Assembly: GCF_000186225.1 (NCBI RefSeq)
Contig: NC_014933.1
Location: forward strand, 3,906,001-3,970,000
Source of the DNA: Bacteroides helcogenes P 36-108
GTDB lineage: Bacteria; Bacteroidota; Bacteroidia; Bacteroidales; Bacteroidaceae
DNA: 64,000 nt
Direction of reading: 5' to 3'
Positions 8,640-18,044 of this stretch are shown piece after piece. The position numbers were made by a program, and so were the translations under genes. Under the pieces are notes generated by a model. That model ran no database searches, was not told the origin of the DNA, and saw nothing but the letters and a program-made list of their open reading frames with translations. Numbering within the stretch: position 1 is the first letter of the stretch; each line of letters begins with the position of its first letter.

Positions 8640-10274
8640 ATGATTTCCATAGACGGACTTGCCGTAGAATTTGGCGGCACTATTTTATTTAACGATATAT
8701 CTTTTGTCATCAACGAAAAAGACCGCATTGCTCTGATGGGAAAAAACGGAGCAGGTAAAAGTACCTTATTAAAGATACTCGCAGGAGTAAGGCAACCTAC
8801 CCGTGGCAGGGTATCAGCTCCAAAGGAATGTGTCATAGCTTATCTTCCACAGCACTTGATGACAGAAGACGGGCGTACCGTATTTCAAGAAACAGCGCGG
8901 GCTTTTGCCCATCTGCACGAGATGGAAGCAGAAATAGAACGCCTCAACAAAGAATTGGAAACCCGCACCGACTACGAAAGCGACGGCTACATGGAATTGA
9001 TAGAAAAGGTTTCTGCCCTGAGCGAAAAGTTTTATGCCATCGACTCTACAAACTATGAGGAAGATGTGGAAAAGGCCTTGCTCGGACTTGGCTTCACACG
9101 TGAGGACTTCCACCGCCAAACCAGCGACTTCAGCGGAGGATGGCGCATGCGCATCGAACTTGCCAAACTATTACTGCAAAAGCCCGATGTGTTACTGCTG
9201 GATGAACCGACCAACCACCTGGACATCGAATCCATACAATGGCTGGAAGATTTCCTTATCAATAATGGAAAGGCTGTCATTGTCATCAGCCACGACCGTA
9301 AATTTGTAGATAATATCACAACCCGCACCATCGAAGTCACCATGGGACGGATTTACGATTACAAAGTAAATTACTCCAAATATCTGGAACTGCGCAAAGA
9401 GCGCCGCGAGCAGCAGCAAAAAGCCTACGATGAACAGCAGAAGTTCATAGCCGAGACAAAAGAGTTCATAGAACGCTTCAAAGGAACCTATTCAAAAACC
9501 CTGCAAGTGCAGAGCCGCGTAAAGATGCTGGAAAAACTGGAATTGCTGGAAGTAGATGAAGAAGACACCTCGGCCTTGCGCCTGAAATTCCCGCCCTCTC
9601 CCCGTTCGGGCAATTATCCCGTCATCATGGAAGGAGTAGGAAAAACCTACGGTGAGCATGTCGTGTTCAAGAATGCCAATCTGACTATAGAGCGAGGTGA
9701 CAAAGTAGCTTTTGTAGGCAAGAACGGTGAAGGAAAGTCAACCCTCGTAAAGTGCATTATGAGAGAAATAGAACATGAGGGTACTCTCACGCTGGGACAT
9801 AATGTTCAAATAGGCTACTTCGCGCAAAACCAGGCCTCCTTGCTGGATGAAAACCTCACTGTATTCCAAACCATAGATGATGTAGCCAAGGGCGAAATAC
9901 GTAATAAGATACGCGATCTGTTAGGAGCCTTCATGTTCGGCGGCCCGGAAGAGTCTATGAAGAAAGTAAAAGTTCTGTCCGGTGGAGAACGCACACGCCT
10001 TGCCATGATTAAATTATTGCTCGAACCTGTAAATCTGCTGATATTAGACGAGCCTACAAACCATCTGGACATGAAAACCAAAGACATACTGAAACAGGCT
10101 CTTTTGGATTTTGATGGTACACTTATCGTAGTAAGCCACGACCGCGACTTCCTTGATGGATTGGTAAGCAAGGTTTATGAATTCGGAAACAGGCAGGTGA
10201 AAGAGCATCTATGCGGTATTTATGAATTCCTTGAGAAGAAAAAGATGGACTCTTTGCATGAACTGGAGCGATAA
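8640..10274 (+). CDS. ABC-F family ATPase (ribosome-associated type)
   Basis: This 544-residue protein has two ABC domains and no membrane segment. Walker A motifs are GKNGAGKST (34-42) and GKNGEGKST (from residue 360). Signature and Walker B motifs are FSGGWRMR with LLLDEPTNHLD, and LSGGERTR with LILDEPTNHLD. A charged helical linker (LELRKERREQQQKAYDEQQK and onward) connects the domains, as in the P-site tRNA interaction motif of ABC-F translation factors. The length fits housekeeping YbiT/EttA-like members, and nothing points to an antibiotic-resistance subtype. It is transcribed alone from the promoter at 8609. Confidence 0.93.
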   Translation: MISIDGLAVEFGGTILFNDISFVINEKDRIALMGKNGAGKSTLLKILAGVRQPTRGRVSAPKECVIAYLPQHLMTEDGRTVFQETARAFAHLHEMEAEIERLNKELETRTDYESDGYMELIEKVSALSEKFYAIDSTNYEEDVEKALLGLGFTREDFHRQTSDFSGGWRMRIELAKLLLQKPDVLLLDEPTNHLDIESIQWLEDFLINNGKAVIVISHDRKFVDNITTRTIEVTMGRIYDYKVNYSKYLELRKERREQQQKAYDEQQKFIAETKEFIERFKGTYSKTLQVQSRVKMLEKLELLEVDEEDTSALRLKFPPSPRSGNYPVIMEGVGKTYGEHVVFKNANLTIERGDKVAFVGKNGEGKSTLVKCIMREIEHEGTLTLGHNVQIGYFAQNQASLLDENLTVFQTIDDVAKGEIRNKIRDLLGAFMFGGPEESMKKVKVLSGGERTRLAMIKLLLEPVNLLILDEPTNHLDMKTKDILKQALLDFDGTLIVVSHDRDFLDGLVSKVYEFGNRQVKEHLCGIYEFLEKKKMDSLHELER

Positions 10275-10353
10275 ACTTTAATTAATGACCCTCACGAACA
10301 AATAATTAATTCATATTGTTTCATTCACTAACCCTTAACTAAGAGAAAGTAAA

Positions 10354-11730
10354 ATGAAACAATATGATGCCATAATTATAGGATTCGGCGAAGGAGGGAA
10401 AAGATTGGCCACCGAACTGGCCAGTCGCAATTGGAAAGTTGCAATCGTGGAATCTCCTTCCAGAATATACAGAGGAGCATACGCCAATGTGGGATACACT
10501 TCTGCCAAAGCACTGATATACGAGTCTGAATATGCCGAACGACAATATCACGATGATTATAAAAACCAGTCAAAATTCTACGCGCTTGCCATCGCACGGA
10601 AAAACAAGCTTATGCACTTCCTTCATGAAAAAGATTATGAAAAAGCAAAAGTCAATGCCAACATCACAATCTATGACGGGACAGCCTCTTTTCTGTCGGA
10701 AAATACAATCCATGTAATTTCCAAAAAAGGAAAGACAATATTGAAAGGAAAAGAAATATTCATCAACACAGGCTCGGCTCCGGCCATACCAGACATTGAA
10801 GGATTGACCGGAAACAAACGCGTATATACCTGCGAATCATTACTGCACGAGGACAGACTTCCTAAACGCTTGCTTATCATAGGTTCGGGTACTGTCGGGC
10901 TGGAACTTGCCACAATATATTCCGGTTTCGGAAGTGAAGTATCCATATTGGAGCGCAGCAAGCAATTCATGCCCGAATATGACCGGGACATTGCCACCTC
11001 AATGGCAGAAGCGCTGAAGCGTAAAGGTGTCAGTATTCACTTGAATATACACACCCAAGCAATCCATGACACAGCAGACGGAATTACGCTAACTTATACC
11101 CATGGTTCCGGCGATAACCTTTGCCATCTGGAAGGAGATGCACTTTTACTTGCCACCGGACACAGACCGATGATTGACGGGCTAAATCCGGAAAAAGCAG
11201 GCGTGGAAACAAATGAATGCGGGGCAATAACCGTCAATGAATATCTTCAAACCACTGCTCCACACATCTGGGCATTGGGTGAGGTAAAAGGAGGCAGGCT
11301 GTATAACCATTTATCCATTGACGATTTCCACATTATCCGCAACAGGTTGTTCGGTGATAAATCACGAAGCACGCATGACCGCAATCCGATAGCGCATGTC
11401 GTCTTCACCGACCCTCCGCTGGCACATGTCGGATTAACGGAAGAAGAAGCCGCCAGATGCGGTTACTCTATCCGGGTGTCACGACTTCCGGCCTCCTCAG
11501 TGCTGCGCACCCGTACTCTACAAAACATAGACGGTATGCTCAAAGCTGTGATCAATGCACACACAGGGCAAATCATAGGCTGCACCTTACTATGCGCCGA
11601 TGCACCGGAAATCATCAATACTGTTGTACTGGCCATGAAAACAGGACAACGATACAATGTTCTACGTGACTTTATTTTCACTCGTCCAAGCATGAATGAA
11701 GGCTTAAATGACCTATTCAAATCTTTTTAA
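10354..11730 (+). CDS. Pyridine nucleotide-disulfide oxidoreductase family protein lacking the redox cysteines
   Basis: The 458 residues follow the dihydrolipoamide dehydrogenase/mercuric reductase/RclA fold: N-terminal FAD dinucleotide site IIIGFGEGGKRLA (7-19), NAD(P) site LIIGSGTVGLELATIYSGFG, the second FAD motif HIWALGEVKGG and a C-terminal dimerisation domain. The usual CxxxxC redox pair in GTCxNxGCxPSK is replaced: the sequence reads GAYANVGYTSAK with Tyr43 and Tyr48. The C-terminal HPxxxE motif reads RPSMNEGL, so the catalytic His is Arg. Disulfide or metal reduction by the normal mechanism is therefore unlikely, although FAD and NAD(P)H binding look intact. It precedes the metal-efflux operon but has its own spacing and is probably separately transcribed. 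Confidence 0.88.
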   Translation: MKQYDAIIIGFGEGGKRLATELASRNWKVAIVESPSRIYRGAYANVGYTSAKALIYESEYAERQYHDDYKNQSKFYALAIARKNKLMHFLHEKDYEKAKVNANITIYDGTASFLSENTIHVISKKGKTILKGKEIFINTGSAPAIPDIEGLTGNKRVYTCESLLHEDRLPKRLLIIGSGTVGLELATIYSGFGSEVSILERSKQFMPEYDRDIATSMAEALKRKGVSIHLNIHTQAIHDTADGITLTYTHGSGDNLCHLEGDALLLATGHRPMIDGLNPEKAGVETNECGAITVNEYLQTTAPHIWALGEVKGGRLYNHLSIDDFHIIRNRLFGDKSRSTHDRNPIAHVVFTDPPLAHVGLTEEEAARCGYSIRVSRLPASSVLRTRTLQNIDGMLKAVINAHTGQIIGCTLLCADAPEIINTVVLAMKTGQRYNVLRDFIFTRPSMNEGLNDLFKSF

Positions 11731-11739
11731 TACCTTATA

Positions 11740-11771
11740 TTTGGCTATTAGTTCATTAACCTCTATCTTTG
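11740..11771 (+). promoter_or_regulatory. Consensus Bacteroides promoter of the metal-efflux operon
   Basis: TTTG at 11740-11743, a 20-base spacer, then TATCTTTG at 11764-11771 is an exact fit to TTTG-N(19-21)-TAnnTTTG. The first gene starts at 11794, leaving a leader of about 15 bases. Confidence 0.8.
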
Positions 11772-11793
11772 CAACCATTCAAAAGATAGAGGA

Positions 11794-12210
11794 ATGAAAA
11801 AGAAACGGTACATCACTCATGTTCTATTTTTCATCAGCATGATTATGCTGACGATTCCCGTCATTCCTCACCACCACCATGCCGACGGATTGCTTTGCAT
11901 GAAAAGCGACATCACAGAAGACTGTTGTGAACACCGTCATAATTCTGCCAGCGAGCATTGTTGCTGTGGTACAGGATGTGTTACGACACACTTCGTACAA
12001 CAAAGCCCCAATTCGAGCAATAGCGCATGGGCACATCCTAATGTGCCATGGGTAATTACCCTTTTCTTTGAACCTGTCTTCAAGCTGCTGGTCTTGCCCG
12101 AAAATGATATAAAAAGGCAGGAAAGCATCTATTTAGAATCACTTCATGGCACGTTTATCACACGTGCCACAGGCCTTCGTGCCCCTCCATACGTTCTTGT
12201 CGGCGCATAG
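11794..12210 (+). CDS. Small His/Cys-rich envelope protein heading the metal-efflux operon
   Basis: This 138-residue protein has an N-terminal hydrophobic segment (VLFFISMIMLTIPVIP) followed by HHHHADGLLC and a cluster CCEHRH ... HCCCGTGC, a likely metal-binding region. A second hydrophobic segment (WVITLFFEPVFKLLVLP) follows, and the protein ends TGLRAPPYVLVGA. It resembles the small Bacteroidota proteins (DUF6769 or HYC_CC_PP type) found beside RND metal pumps. A role in metal binding or sensing in the periplasm is inferred. It lies 105 bases upstream of the adaptor gene, downstream of a consensus promoter. Confidence 0.75.
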   Translation: MKKKRYITHVLFFISMIMLTIPVIPHHHHADGLLCMKSDITEDCCEHRHNSASEHCCCGTGCVTTHFVQQSPNSSNSAWAHPNVPWVITLFFEPVFKLLVLPENDIKRQESIYLESLHGTFITRATGLRAPPYVLVGA

Positions 12211-12315
12211 ACCGGAGACAAGCTTCCATCCGGCATAATCCAATTATGCAACCGGACTGCATGTCTCATTTCCTAATTTTACATCCAATTAGAAAATAAG
12301 AACAAAAATATCATC

Positions 12316-13524
12316 ATGAAGAAATTTATTTTCATGGGAGTCATCGGATTATTCCTGTTAGGCTCCTGCAACAACGCGCCCGGAGAAAATCATGACGGGC
12401 ACAACCACGACAGCGAAAACCACAACCACAAGCAAGAAGCAGACCACGGGCATGAAGGGCATGATCACGAAAGCGGAGAAAATGAAGTCCGCGGCAGTGA
12501 CAATGACGAAATCATCCTCCCTGCTACAAAGGCCCGGACTGCCGGAGTAGAAACCAGCATCGTTACACCGGGAACTTTTCACCGGATTATCAAGACCAGT
12601 GGCCGGATAATGGCGGCACAGGGAGACGAAAGCGTTGCCGTAGCCACAGTAGCGGGCGTAGTATCTTTCAAAGGTAAAGTCATCGAAGGTATGAGCGTAA
12701 GCAAAGGCACGCCGTTGGTGGTACTCTCATCCGGAAATATGGCAGAAGGAGATCCTGTGCAGAAGGCCCGCATCGCTTATGAGGTGTCTAAAAAGGAATA
12801 TGAGCGTATGAAAACACTTGTCAGCAACAAAATTGTATCGGAAAAGGAATTTGCGCAAGCCGAGCAGACCTATGAAAATGCCCGTATCAGTTATGAAGCC
12901 GTTGCCAAGAACCATTCTGCTGCCGGACAGGCCGTAACCTCCCCTATCGGGGGATACATCAAGAGCCTGCTGGTGAAAGAAGGAGACTATGTAAATGTGG
13001 GCCAACCTTTGGTCAGCATCACTCAGAACCGTAAATTATTTCTCCGCGCTGATGTGTCAGAGAAGTATTATCCCTGTCTGAGCACTATCAGTTCAGCCAA
13101 TTTCCGTACTCCTTACAGCAACAAGACATACACCCTTGAAGATTTGGGCGGGCGCATGCTTTCGTATGGCAAAGCATCGGGCGAGAACGGTTATTACATC
13201 CCGGTCACTTTTGAATTCGATAATAAAGGTGACATTATTCCGGGAGCATTCGTAGAAGTTTTCCTGCTTTCTTCGCCTATGGAAAATGTGATTTCTGTGC
13301 CCCACGGTGCGCTCACCGAGGAGCAGGGCGGCTTCTTTGTATATCTGCAACTCGATGAAGAAGGCTATAAGAAGCAGCCCGTCGCTTTGGGAGCCGACAG
13401 CGGTGAACGCGTTCAGATCCTTGCGGGAGTAAAAGCCGGTGACCGGGTAGTGACCAAAGGAGCCTATCAGGTGAAACTGGCGTCAGCAAGCAATGCAATT
13501 CCGGCACACAGTCATGAACACTAA
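12316..13524 (+). CDS. Heavy-metal RND efflux periplasmic adaptor (CusB/CzcB type) with His-rich N terminus
   Basis: This 402-residue lipoprotein (signal GLFLLGSCNNAP) has a roughly 35-residue histidine-rich stretch right after the lipidated Cys (HDGHNHDSENHNH, then HGHEGHDHE). The membrane-fusion fold follows: barrel-sandwich halves near VKEGDYVNVGQPLV, a helical hairpin with KKEYERMKTLVSNKIVSEKE, and a C-terminal GVKAGDRVVTKGAYQVK. It connects the inner-membrane pump to the outer-membrane channel; the His region probably receives Zn, Cu, Co or Ni. The RND gene starts 15 bases downstream. Confidence 0.93.
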   Translation: MKKFIFMGVIGLFLLGSCNNAPGENHDGHNHDSENHNHKQEADHGHEGHDHESGENEVRGSDNDEIILPATKARTAGVETSIVTPGTFHRIIKTSGRIMAAQGDESVAVATVAGVVSFKGKVIEGMSVSKGTPLVVLSSGNMAEGDPVQKARIAYEVSKKEYERMKTLVSNKIVSEKEFAQAEQTYENARISYEAVAKNHSAAGQAVTSPIGGYIKSLLVKEGDYVNVGQPLVSITQNRKLFLRADVSEKYYPCLSTISSANFRTPYSNKTYTLEDLGGRMLSYGKASGENGYYIPVTFEFDNKGDIIPGAFVEVFLLSSPMENVISVPHGALTEEQGGFFVYLQLDEEGYKKQPVALGADSGERVQILAGVKAGDRVVTKGAYQVKLASASNAIPAHSHEH

Positions 13525-13539
13525 AAACAGCCAAGAATC

Positions 13540-16500
13540 ATGTTAAACAAAATCATACATTTCTCACTTCAAAACCGCATTCTGGTACTTGTAGCCTCGG
13601 TGCTGTTATTGATTGGCGGTACTTACACCGCTATGCATACGGAAGTAGATGTATTCCCTGATCTCAATGCGCCTACAGTGGTCATTATGACTGAGGCCAA
13701 CGGTATGGCAGCAGAGGAAGTGGAACAACTGGTTACTTTTCCGGTAGAAACAGCCGTTAACGGTGCAACAGGTGTTCGCCGTGTACGCTCCTCCTCAACC
13801 AACGGTTTCTCTGTAGTATGGGTGGAATTCGATTGGGATACGGACATTTATCTGGCCCGACAGATTGTCAGCGAGAAGCTGGCAGTAGTGGGCGAATCAT
13901 TGCCTGCCAATGTGGGAAAACCTACCCTCGGTCCGCAATCGTCCATTCTCGGCGAGATGCTGATTGTGGGATTGACTGCAGACTCCACCTCCATGCTGGA
14001 CTTGCGCACCATCGCCGACTGGACTATACGCCCGCGCCTGCTTTCTACCGGTGGTGTGGCACAAGTGGCCGTGTTGGGCGGTGACATCAAGGAATATCAG
14101 ATACAACTGGACCCGGAACGTATGCGCCATTATGGGATAGCACTGGATGAGGTGATGAACGCAACCCGCAACATGAACCTGAACGCCAACGGTGGTGTGC
14201 TTTATGAATATGGCAATGAGTACATCGTACGCGGCACACTCTCTACAGACCGTGTGGAACAATTGGCAAGGGCCGTGGTACGCAAAGGCGGAGCATCCGG
14301 CACTCCCATCCTGTTGGAAGACATAGCGGACGTGCACATCGGAGCGAAACTACCCAAGCTGGGCACAGCTTCCGAACGGGGAAAAGCGGCCGTACTGATG
14401 ACCATCACGAAGCAACCGGCAACCAGCACGCTGGAACTTACAGACAAGCTGGAAACTTCTCTGAAAGACCTGAAGAAGAATCTTCCGCCCGACGTAAAGG
14501 TATCTACGGATGTTTTCCGCCAAAGCCGCTTCATCGAAAGCTCTATCGGCAATGTGCAGAAGTCGCTCCTCGAAGGTGGTATTTTCGTGGTCATCATACT
14601 GTTCCTGTTCCTTGCCAACGTGCGTACCACTGTCATCTCATTGGTGACGCTTCCGCTGGCACTCATCACTTCACTGCTGGCACTGCATTATATGGGTTTC
14701 ACCATCAATACGATGAGCTTGGGAGGCATGGCCATTGCCATCGGCTCGCTGGTAGATGACGCCATCGTCGATGTGGAAAACGTTTACAAACGCTTGCGGG
14801 AAAACCGGCTGAAACCCGCCGGTGAACAACTGTCCGTGCTGAATGTAGTGTTCAACGCTTCGAAAGAAGTGCGCATGCCCATCCTCAACTCCACGCTGAT
14901 AATCATCGTAAGTTTTGTTCCGCTATTCTTCCTCAGTGGGATGGAAGGCCGCATGCTGATGCCACTGGGCATCGCGTTCATCGTGGCACTGGCAGCATCC
15001 ACGGTAGTGGCACTGACGGTGACACCCGTGCTATGCTCCTATCTTCTGAAGAAAAAAGAGGACAATGTATCAGAGGCAACCACAGCACCACAATCAGGGG
15101 TGATCACGGCAAACGGCGATTCTCTCGTAGCATGCAAACTGAAAACCTGGTACTCCACTGCCCTCACCTTCGTGTTGATACACAAGAAAAGCGTGCTCGG
15201 AGCAACCGTCGTACTGTTTGCCATAGCCTTGGGCTGCTTCTTCACCCTGGGTCGCTCCTTCCTGCCTTCCTTCAACGAAGGCTCATTCACCATCAACCTG
15301 TCTTCCCTTCCAGGTATCTCGCTGGAAGAAAGTGACAAGATGGGACACCGTGCCGAAGAACTGCTTCTCTCCATTCCGGAGATACAAACCGTGGCACGCA
15401 AGACAGGACGCGCGGAGCTGGACGAACACGCCTTGGGCGTAAACGTCTCCGAAATAGAAGCTCCTTTCGAACTGAAAGACCGCCCTCGCAGCGAACTGGT
15501 AGCTGAAGTGCGCGAGAAATTGGGAACCATCGTGGGAGCCAACGTGGAGATAGGCCAACCCATCAGTCACCGCATCGACGCCATGCTGTCGGGAACCAAA
15601 GCCAACATTGCCATCAAGCTGTTCGGCAACGACCTGAACCGCATGTTCTCCTTAGGCAATGAAATCAAAACCGCCGTCCGCGACATCCCCGGTATTGCCG
15701 ACCTGAACGTAGAGCAGCAGATTGAACGCCCGCAGCTCATCATCGCTCCCCGACGCGAAATGCTGGCCCGATATGGCATCACGCTACCGGAGTTTGCAGA
15801 ATTCGTAAACGTCTGCCTGGCGGGCGAAGCCGTGTCACAGGTTTACGAAGGAGGAAAGAGCTTTGATCTCACGGTGCGTGTCAAGAACGACCTGCGCGAA
15901 GCGGCCGACCGCATCCGCGACCTAATGATAGACACGGACGACGGGCAGAAAATACCCTTGAACTATGTGGCGGAAATCCGTTCGTCAATGGGCCCCAACA
16001 CCATCAGCCGCGAGAACGTGAAACGGAAGATCGTGATCTCCGCCAACGTGACCGACCGTGACCTGCGAAGTGTAGTGAACGACATACAAGACCGGGTGGA
16101 CCGGCAAATCAAACTGCCCGAAGGATATCACATCGAATATGGCGGCCAGTTTGAAAGTGAACAGGCGGCAAGCCGTACACTAACACTGACCTCGTTCATG
16201 TCTGTCGTAGTCATTTTTCTGTTGCTTTACCATGAATTCCGCAATATGAAGGAAAGCGCCATAATCCTCATCAACCTACCGTTAGCATTGATCGGCGGTG
16301 TGTTCGCGCTGCTTGTCACGACGGGCGAAATAAGCATACCCGCCATCATCGGCTTCATCTCCCTGTTCGGTATCGCTACCCGCAACGGCATGCTGCTCAT
16401 CAGCCACTACAACCATCTGCAGCGCGAAGAGGGGTATGCCGTTTATGACAGTGTCGTCCGAGGTTCGCTCGACCGCCTAAACCCTATTTTGATGACCGCC

Positions 16501-16689
16501 CTGTCTTCTGCTTTGGCACTCATCCCGCTGGCACTCGGCGGCGACCTGCCCGGCAACGAGATACAAAGCCCGATGGCAAAAGTCATTCTGGGCGGACTAT
16601 TGACCTCCACCTTCCTGAACGGCTTCATCATACCGATAGTCTATCTGATGATGAAGAACCCGCAAAGAAGCATTCATAAAACAAAATGA
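13540..16689 (+). CDS. Heavy-metal efflux RND pump (CzcA/CusA family)
   Basis: The 1,049 residues have the HME-RND duplication: TM1 at the N terminus, a large periplasmic loop, a TM2-6 block, a second loop and a final TM block. TM4 carries LVDDAIVDVENVYKRL with Asp406, Asp407, Asp411 and Glu413, the charged proton-relay motif of the metal subfamily. It exports metal ions by proton antiport with the adaptor upstream and the TolC-like protein downstream. The stop overlaps the first ATG of the next reading frame. The ion cannot be settled from sequence alone; the adaptor's His-rich tail leans towards a divalent cation. Confidence 0.95.
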   Translation: MLNKIIHFSLQNRILVLVASVLLLIGGTYTAMHTEVDVFPDLNAPTVVIMTEANGMAAEEVEQLVTFPVETAVNGATGVRRVRSSSTNGFSVVWVEFDWDTDIYLARQIVSEKLAVVGESLPANVGKPTLGPQSSILGEMLIVGLTADSTSMLDLRTIADWTIRPRLLSTGGVAQVAVLGGDIKEYQIQLDPERMRHYGIALDEVMNATRNMNLNANGGVLYEYGNEYIVRGTLSTDRVEQLARAVVRKGGASGTPILLEDIADVHIGAKLPKLGTASERGKAAVLMTITKQPATSTLELTDKLETSLKDLKKNLPPDVKVSTDVFRQSRFIESSIGNVQKSLLEGGIFVVIILFLFLANVRTTVISLVTLPLALITSLLALHYMGFTINTMSLGGMAIAIGSLVDDAIVDVENVYKRLRENRLKPAGEQLSVLNVVFNASKEVRMPILNSTLIIIVSFVPLFFLSGMEGRMLMPLGIAFIVALAASTVVALTVTPVLCSYLLKKKEDNVSEATTAPQSGVITANGDSLVACKLKTWYSTALTFVLIHKKSVLGATVVLFAIALGCFFTLGRSFLPSFNEGSFTINLSSLPGISLEESDKMGHRAEELLLSIPEIQTVARKTGRAELDEHALGVNVSEIEAPFELKDRPRSELVAEVREKLGTIVGANVEIGQPISHRIDAMLSGTKANIAIKLFGNDLNRMFSLGNEIKTAVRDIPGIADLNVEQQIERPQLIIAPRREMLARYGITLPEFAEFVNVCLAGEAVSQVYEGGKSFDLTVRVKNDLREAADRIRDLMIDTDDGQKIPLNYVAEIRSSMGPNTISRENVKRKIVISANVTDRDLRSVVNDIQDRVDRQIKLPEGYHIEYGGQFESEQAASRTLTLTSFMSVVVIFLLLYHEFRNMKESAIILINLPLALIGGVFALLVTTGEISIPAIIGFISLFGIATRNGMLLISHYNHLQREEGYAVYDSVVRGSLDRLNPILMTALSSALALIPLALGGDLPGNEIQSPMAKVILGGLLTSTFLNGFIIPIVYLMMKNPQRSIHKTK

Positions 16690-16706
16690 TTCAAGAACAA
16701 GTGCTT

Positions 16707-17933
16707 ATGAAAAAAATACTCATACTCAATGTAACCCTTATTGCCTGTACAGGACTGACGGCTCAAACTTCCGGCATCGATGGCGTGCTGCGCCAAATCG
16801 AAACGAACAACAAAGAATTGCAGGCCAATGCCCTGTTCATTTCATCGCAAAAGCTGGAAAACAGAACCAGTAACAACCTGCCCGACCCTACTCTGTCTTA
16901 CGCACATCTTTGGGACTCCCAAGACCGCAGCAAGACAGTAGGCGAACTCGTTGTTTCCCAAAGTTTCGACTTCCCCACTCTCTACGCCACCCGCGGGAAG
17001 ATGAATCGCCTGAAGGCCGGCGCGCTGGATGCACAAGCAGCAGCCTTACGCCAACAGATATTGCTCCGGGCCAAAGAAATATGTCTGGACATCATCATGC
17101 TGCAACGCAGACAAACACTGCTTGACGAACGCCTGAAGAATGCCGAAGAACTCTCTGCCATGTATGCCAAGCGCATGGATACAGGAGATGCAAGCGTATT
17201 GGAAACCAACAAAATAAATCTGGAACTGCTGAACGTGCGCACTGAAGCCCGCACGAACAAAACAACCCTGAACAACAAACTGAAGGAACTCACCGCATTG
17301 AACGGTAACCAGCCACTCACGCCGGGACGTCCCTCACCCTACACCGATCTGCCTTCTGTCAGCACTTTGGGACTGGCAGAATACCCCGCCAATCCACTAC
17401 CTGCCGACTTTCGGCAAGTATGTGATGAGCTACTTGCCTTAGACCCAATTCTGAAGGCACTCAACGATGAAGGTGACGCTGCCTGCAAACAGGTTTCAGC
17501 AAGCCTGCAAGGCTGGTTACCCAAGCTGGAATTGGGCTATCGCCGCAATACAGAAAGCGGTCATCCTCTGAACGGGGTTGTGGTAGGCTTCTCTTTTCCC
17601 TTGTTTGAGAACCGCCACAAAGTGAAAATAGCCAAATCGCAGGCACTCAACTTCGGCTATCGAAAGGAAAACGCTGCACTGCAAGCCTCCTCCACCCTGT
17701 GGCAACTTTACGAAGAAGCCCGCAACCTGCACGCCTCGATAAAAGAGTACGAACAGACCTTCGGGCAGCAACAAGACCTTGCACTGTTGAGGCAAGCACT
17801 TGCAGGAGGACAAATCAGCATGATCGAATATTTCCTGGAGGTATCGGTAGTCTATCAAAGTAAATCGAACCTTCTGCAACTGGAGAACCAGTATCAGAGA
17901 GTGATGGCACAAATTTATAAAAGCAGATTATAA
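16707..17933 (+). CDS. TolC-family outer-membrane channel of the metal-efflux system
   Basis: The start chosen gives the signal peptide MKKILILNVTLIACTGLTAQ. An in-frame ATG at 16686, overlapping the pump stop as ATGA, would add seven residues before it. The roughly 408-residue mature-type protein has the repeated helical hairpins of outer-membrane efflux proteins (LRAKEICLDIIMLQRRQTLL, GDASVLETNKINLELLNVRT) and a shallow C-terminal repeat ending QYQRVMAQIYKSRL. It is the exit duct of the tripartite pump and the last gene of the operon, followed by a hairpin terminator. Confidence 0.92.
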   Translation: MKKILILNVTLIACTGLTAQTSGIDGVLRQIETNNKELQANALFISSQKLENRTSNNLPDPTLSYAHLWDSQDRSKTVGELVVSQSFDFPTLYATRGKMNRLKAGALDAQAAALRQQILLRAKEICLDIIMLQRRQTLLDERLKNAEELSAMYAKRMDTGDASVLETNKINLELLNVRTEARTNKTTLNNKLKELTALNGNQPLTPGRPSPYTDLPSVSTLGLAEYPANPLPADFRQVCDELLALDPILKALNDEGDAACKQVSASLQGWLPKLELGYRRNTESGHPLNGVVVGFSFPLFENRHKVKIAKSQALNFGYRKENAALQASSTLWQLYEEARNLHASIKEYEQTFGQQQDLALLRQALAGGQISMIEYFLEVSVVYQSKSNLLQLENQYQRVMAQIYKSRL

Positions 17934-17944
17934 TCCTCCCGAAA

Positions 17945-17985
17945 GAAAGGAAGTTGTTTGTGATTGGCAAACAGCTTCCTTTCTT
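17945..17985. terminator. Terminator after the metal-efflux operon
   Basis: GAAAGGAAGTTGTTTG (17945-17960) pairs with CAAACAGCTTCCTTTC (17968-17983) with one mismatch and a 7-base loop. It sits between convergent genes. Confidence 0.8.
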
Positions 17986-18044
17986 CAATGATAATACATT
18001 TGCAGCCGGGTAACCTTCCCTGTAAAAAAATACTGCATGAAAAT

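Noticed and set aside
8640..10274. Antibiotic-resistance ABC-F (ribosome protection) gene
   Set aside because: Length, linker and housekeeping context suit a general translation factor; no resistance-specific signature is visible.
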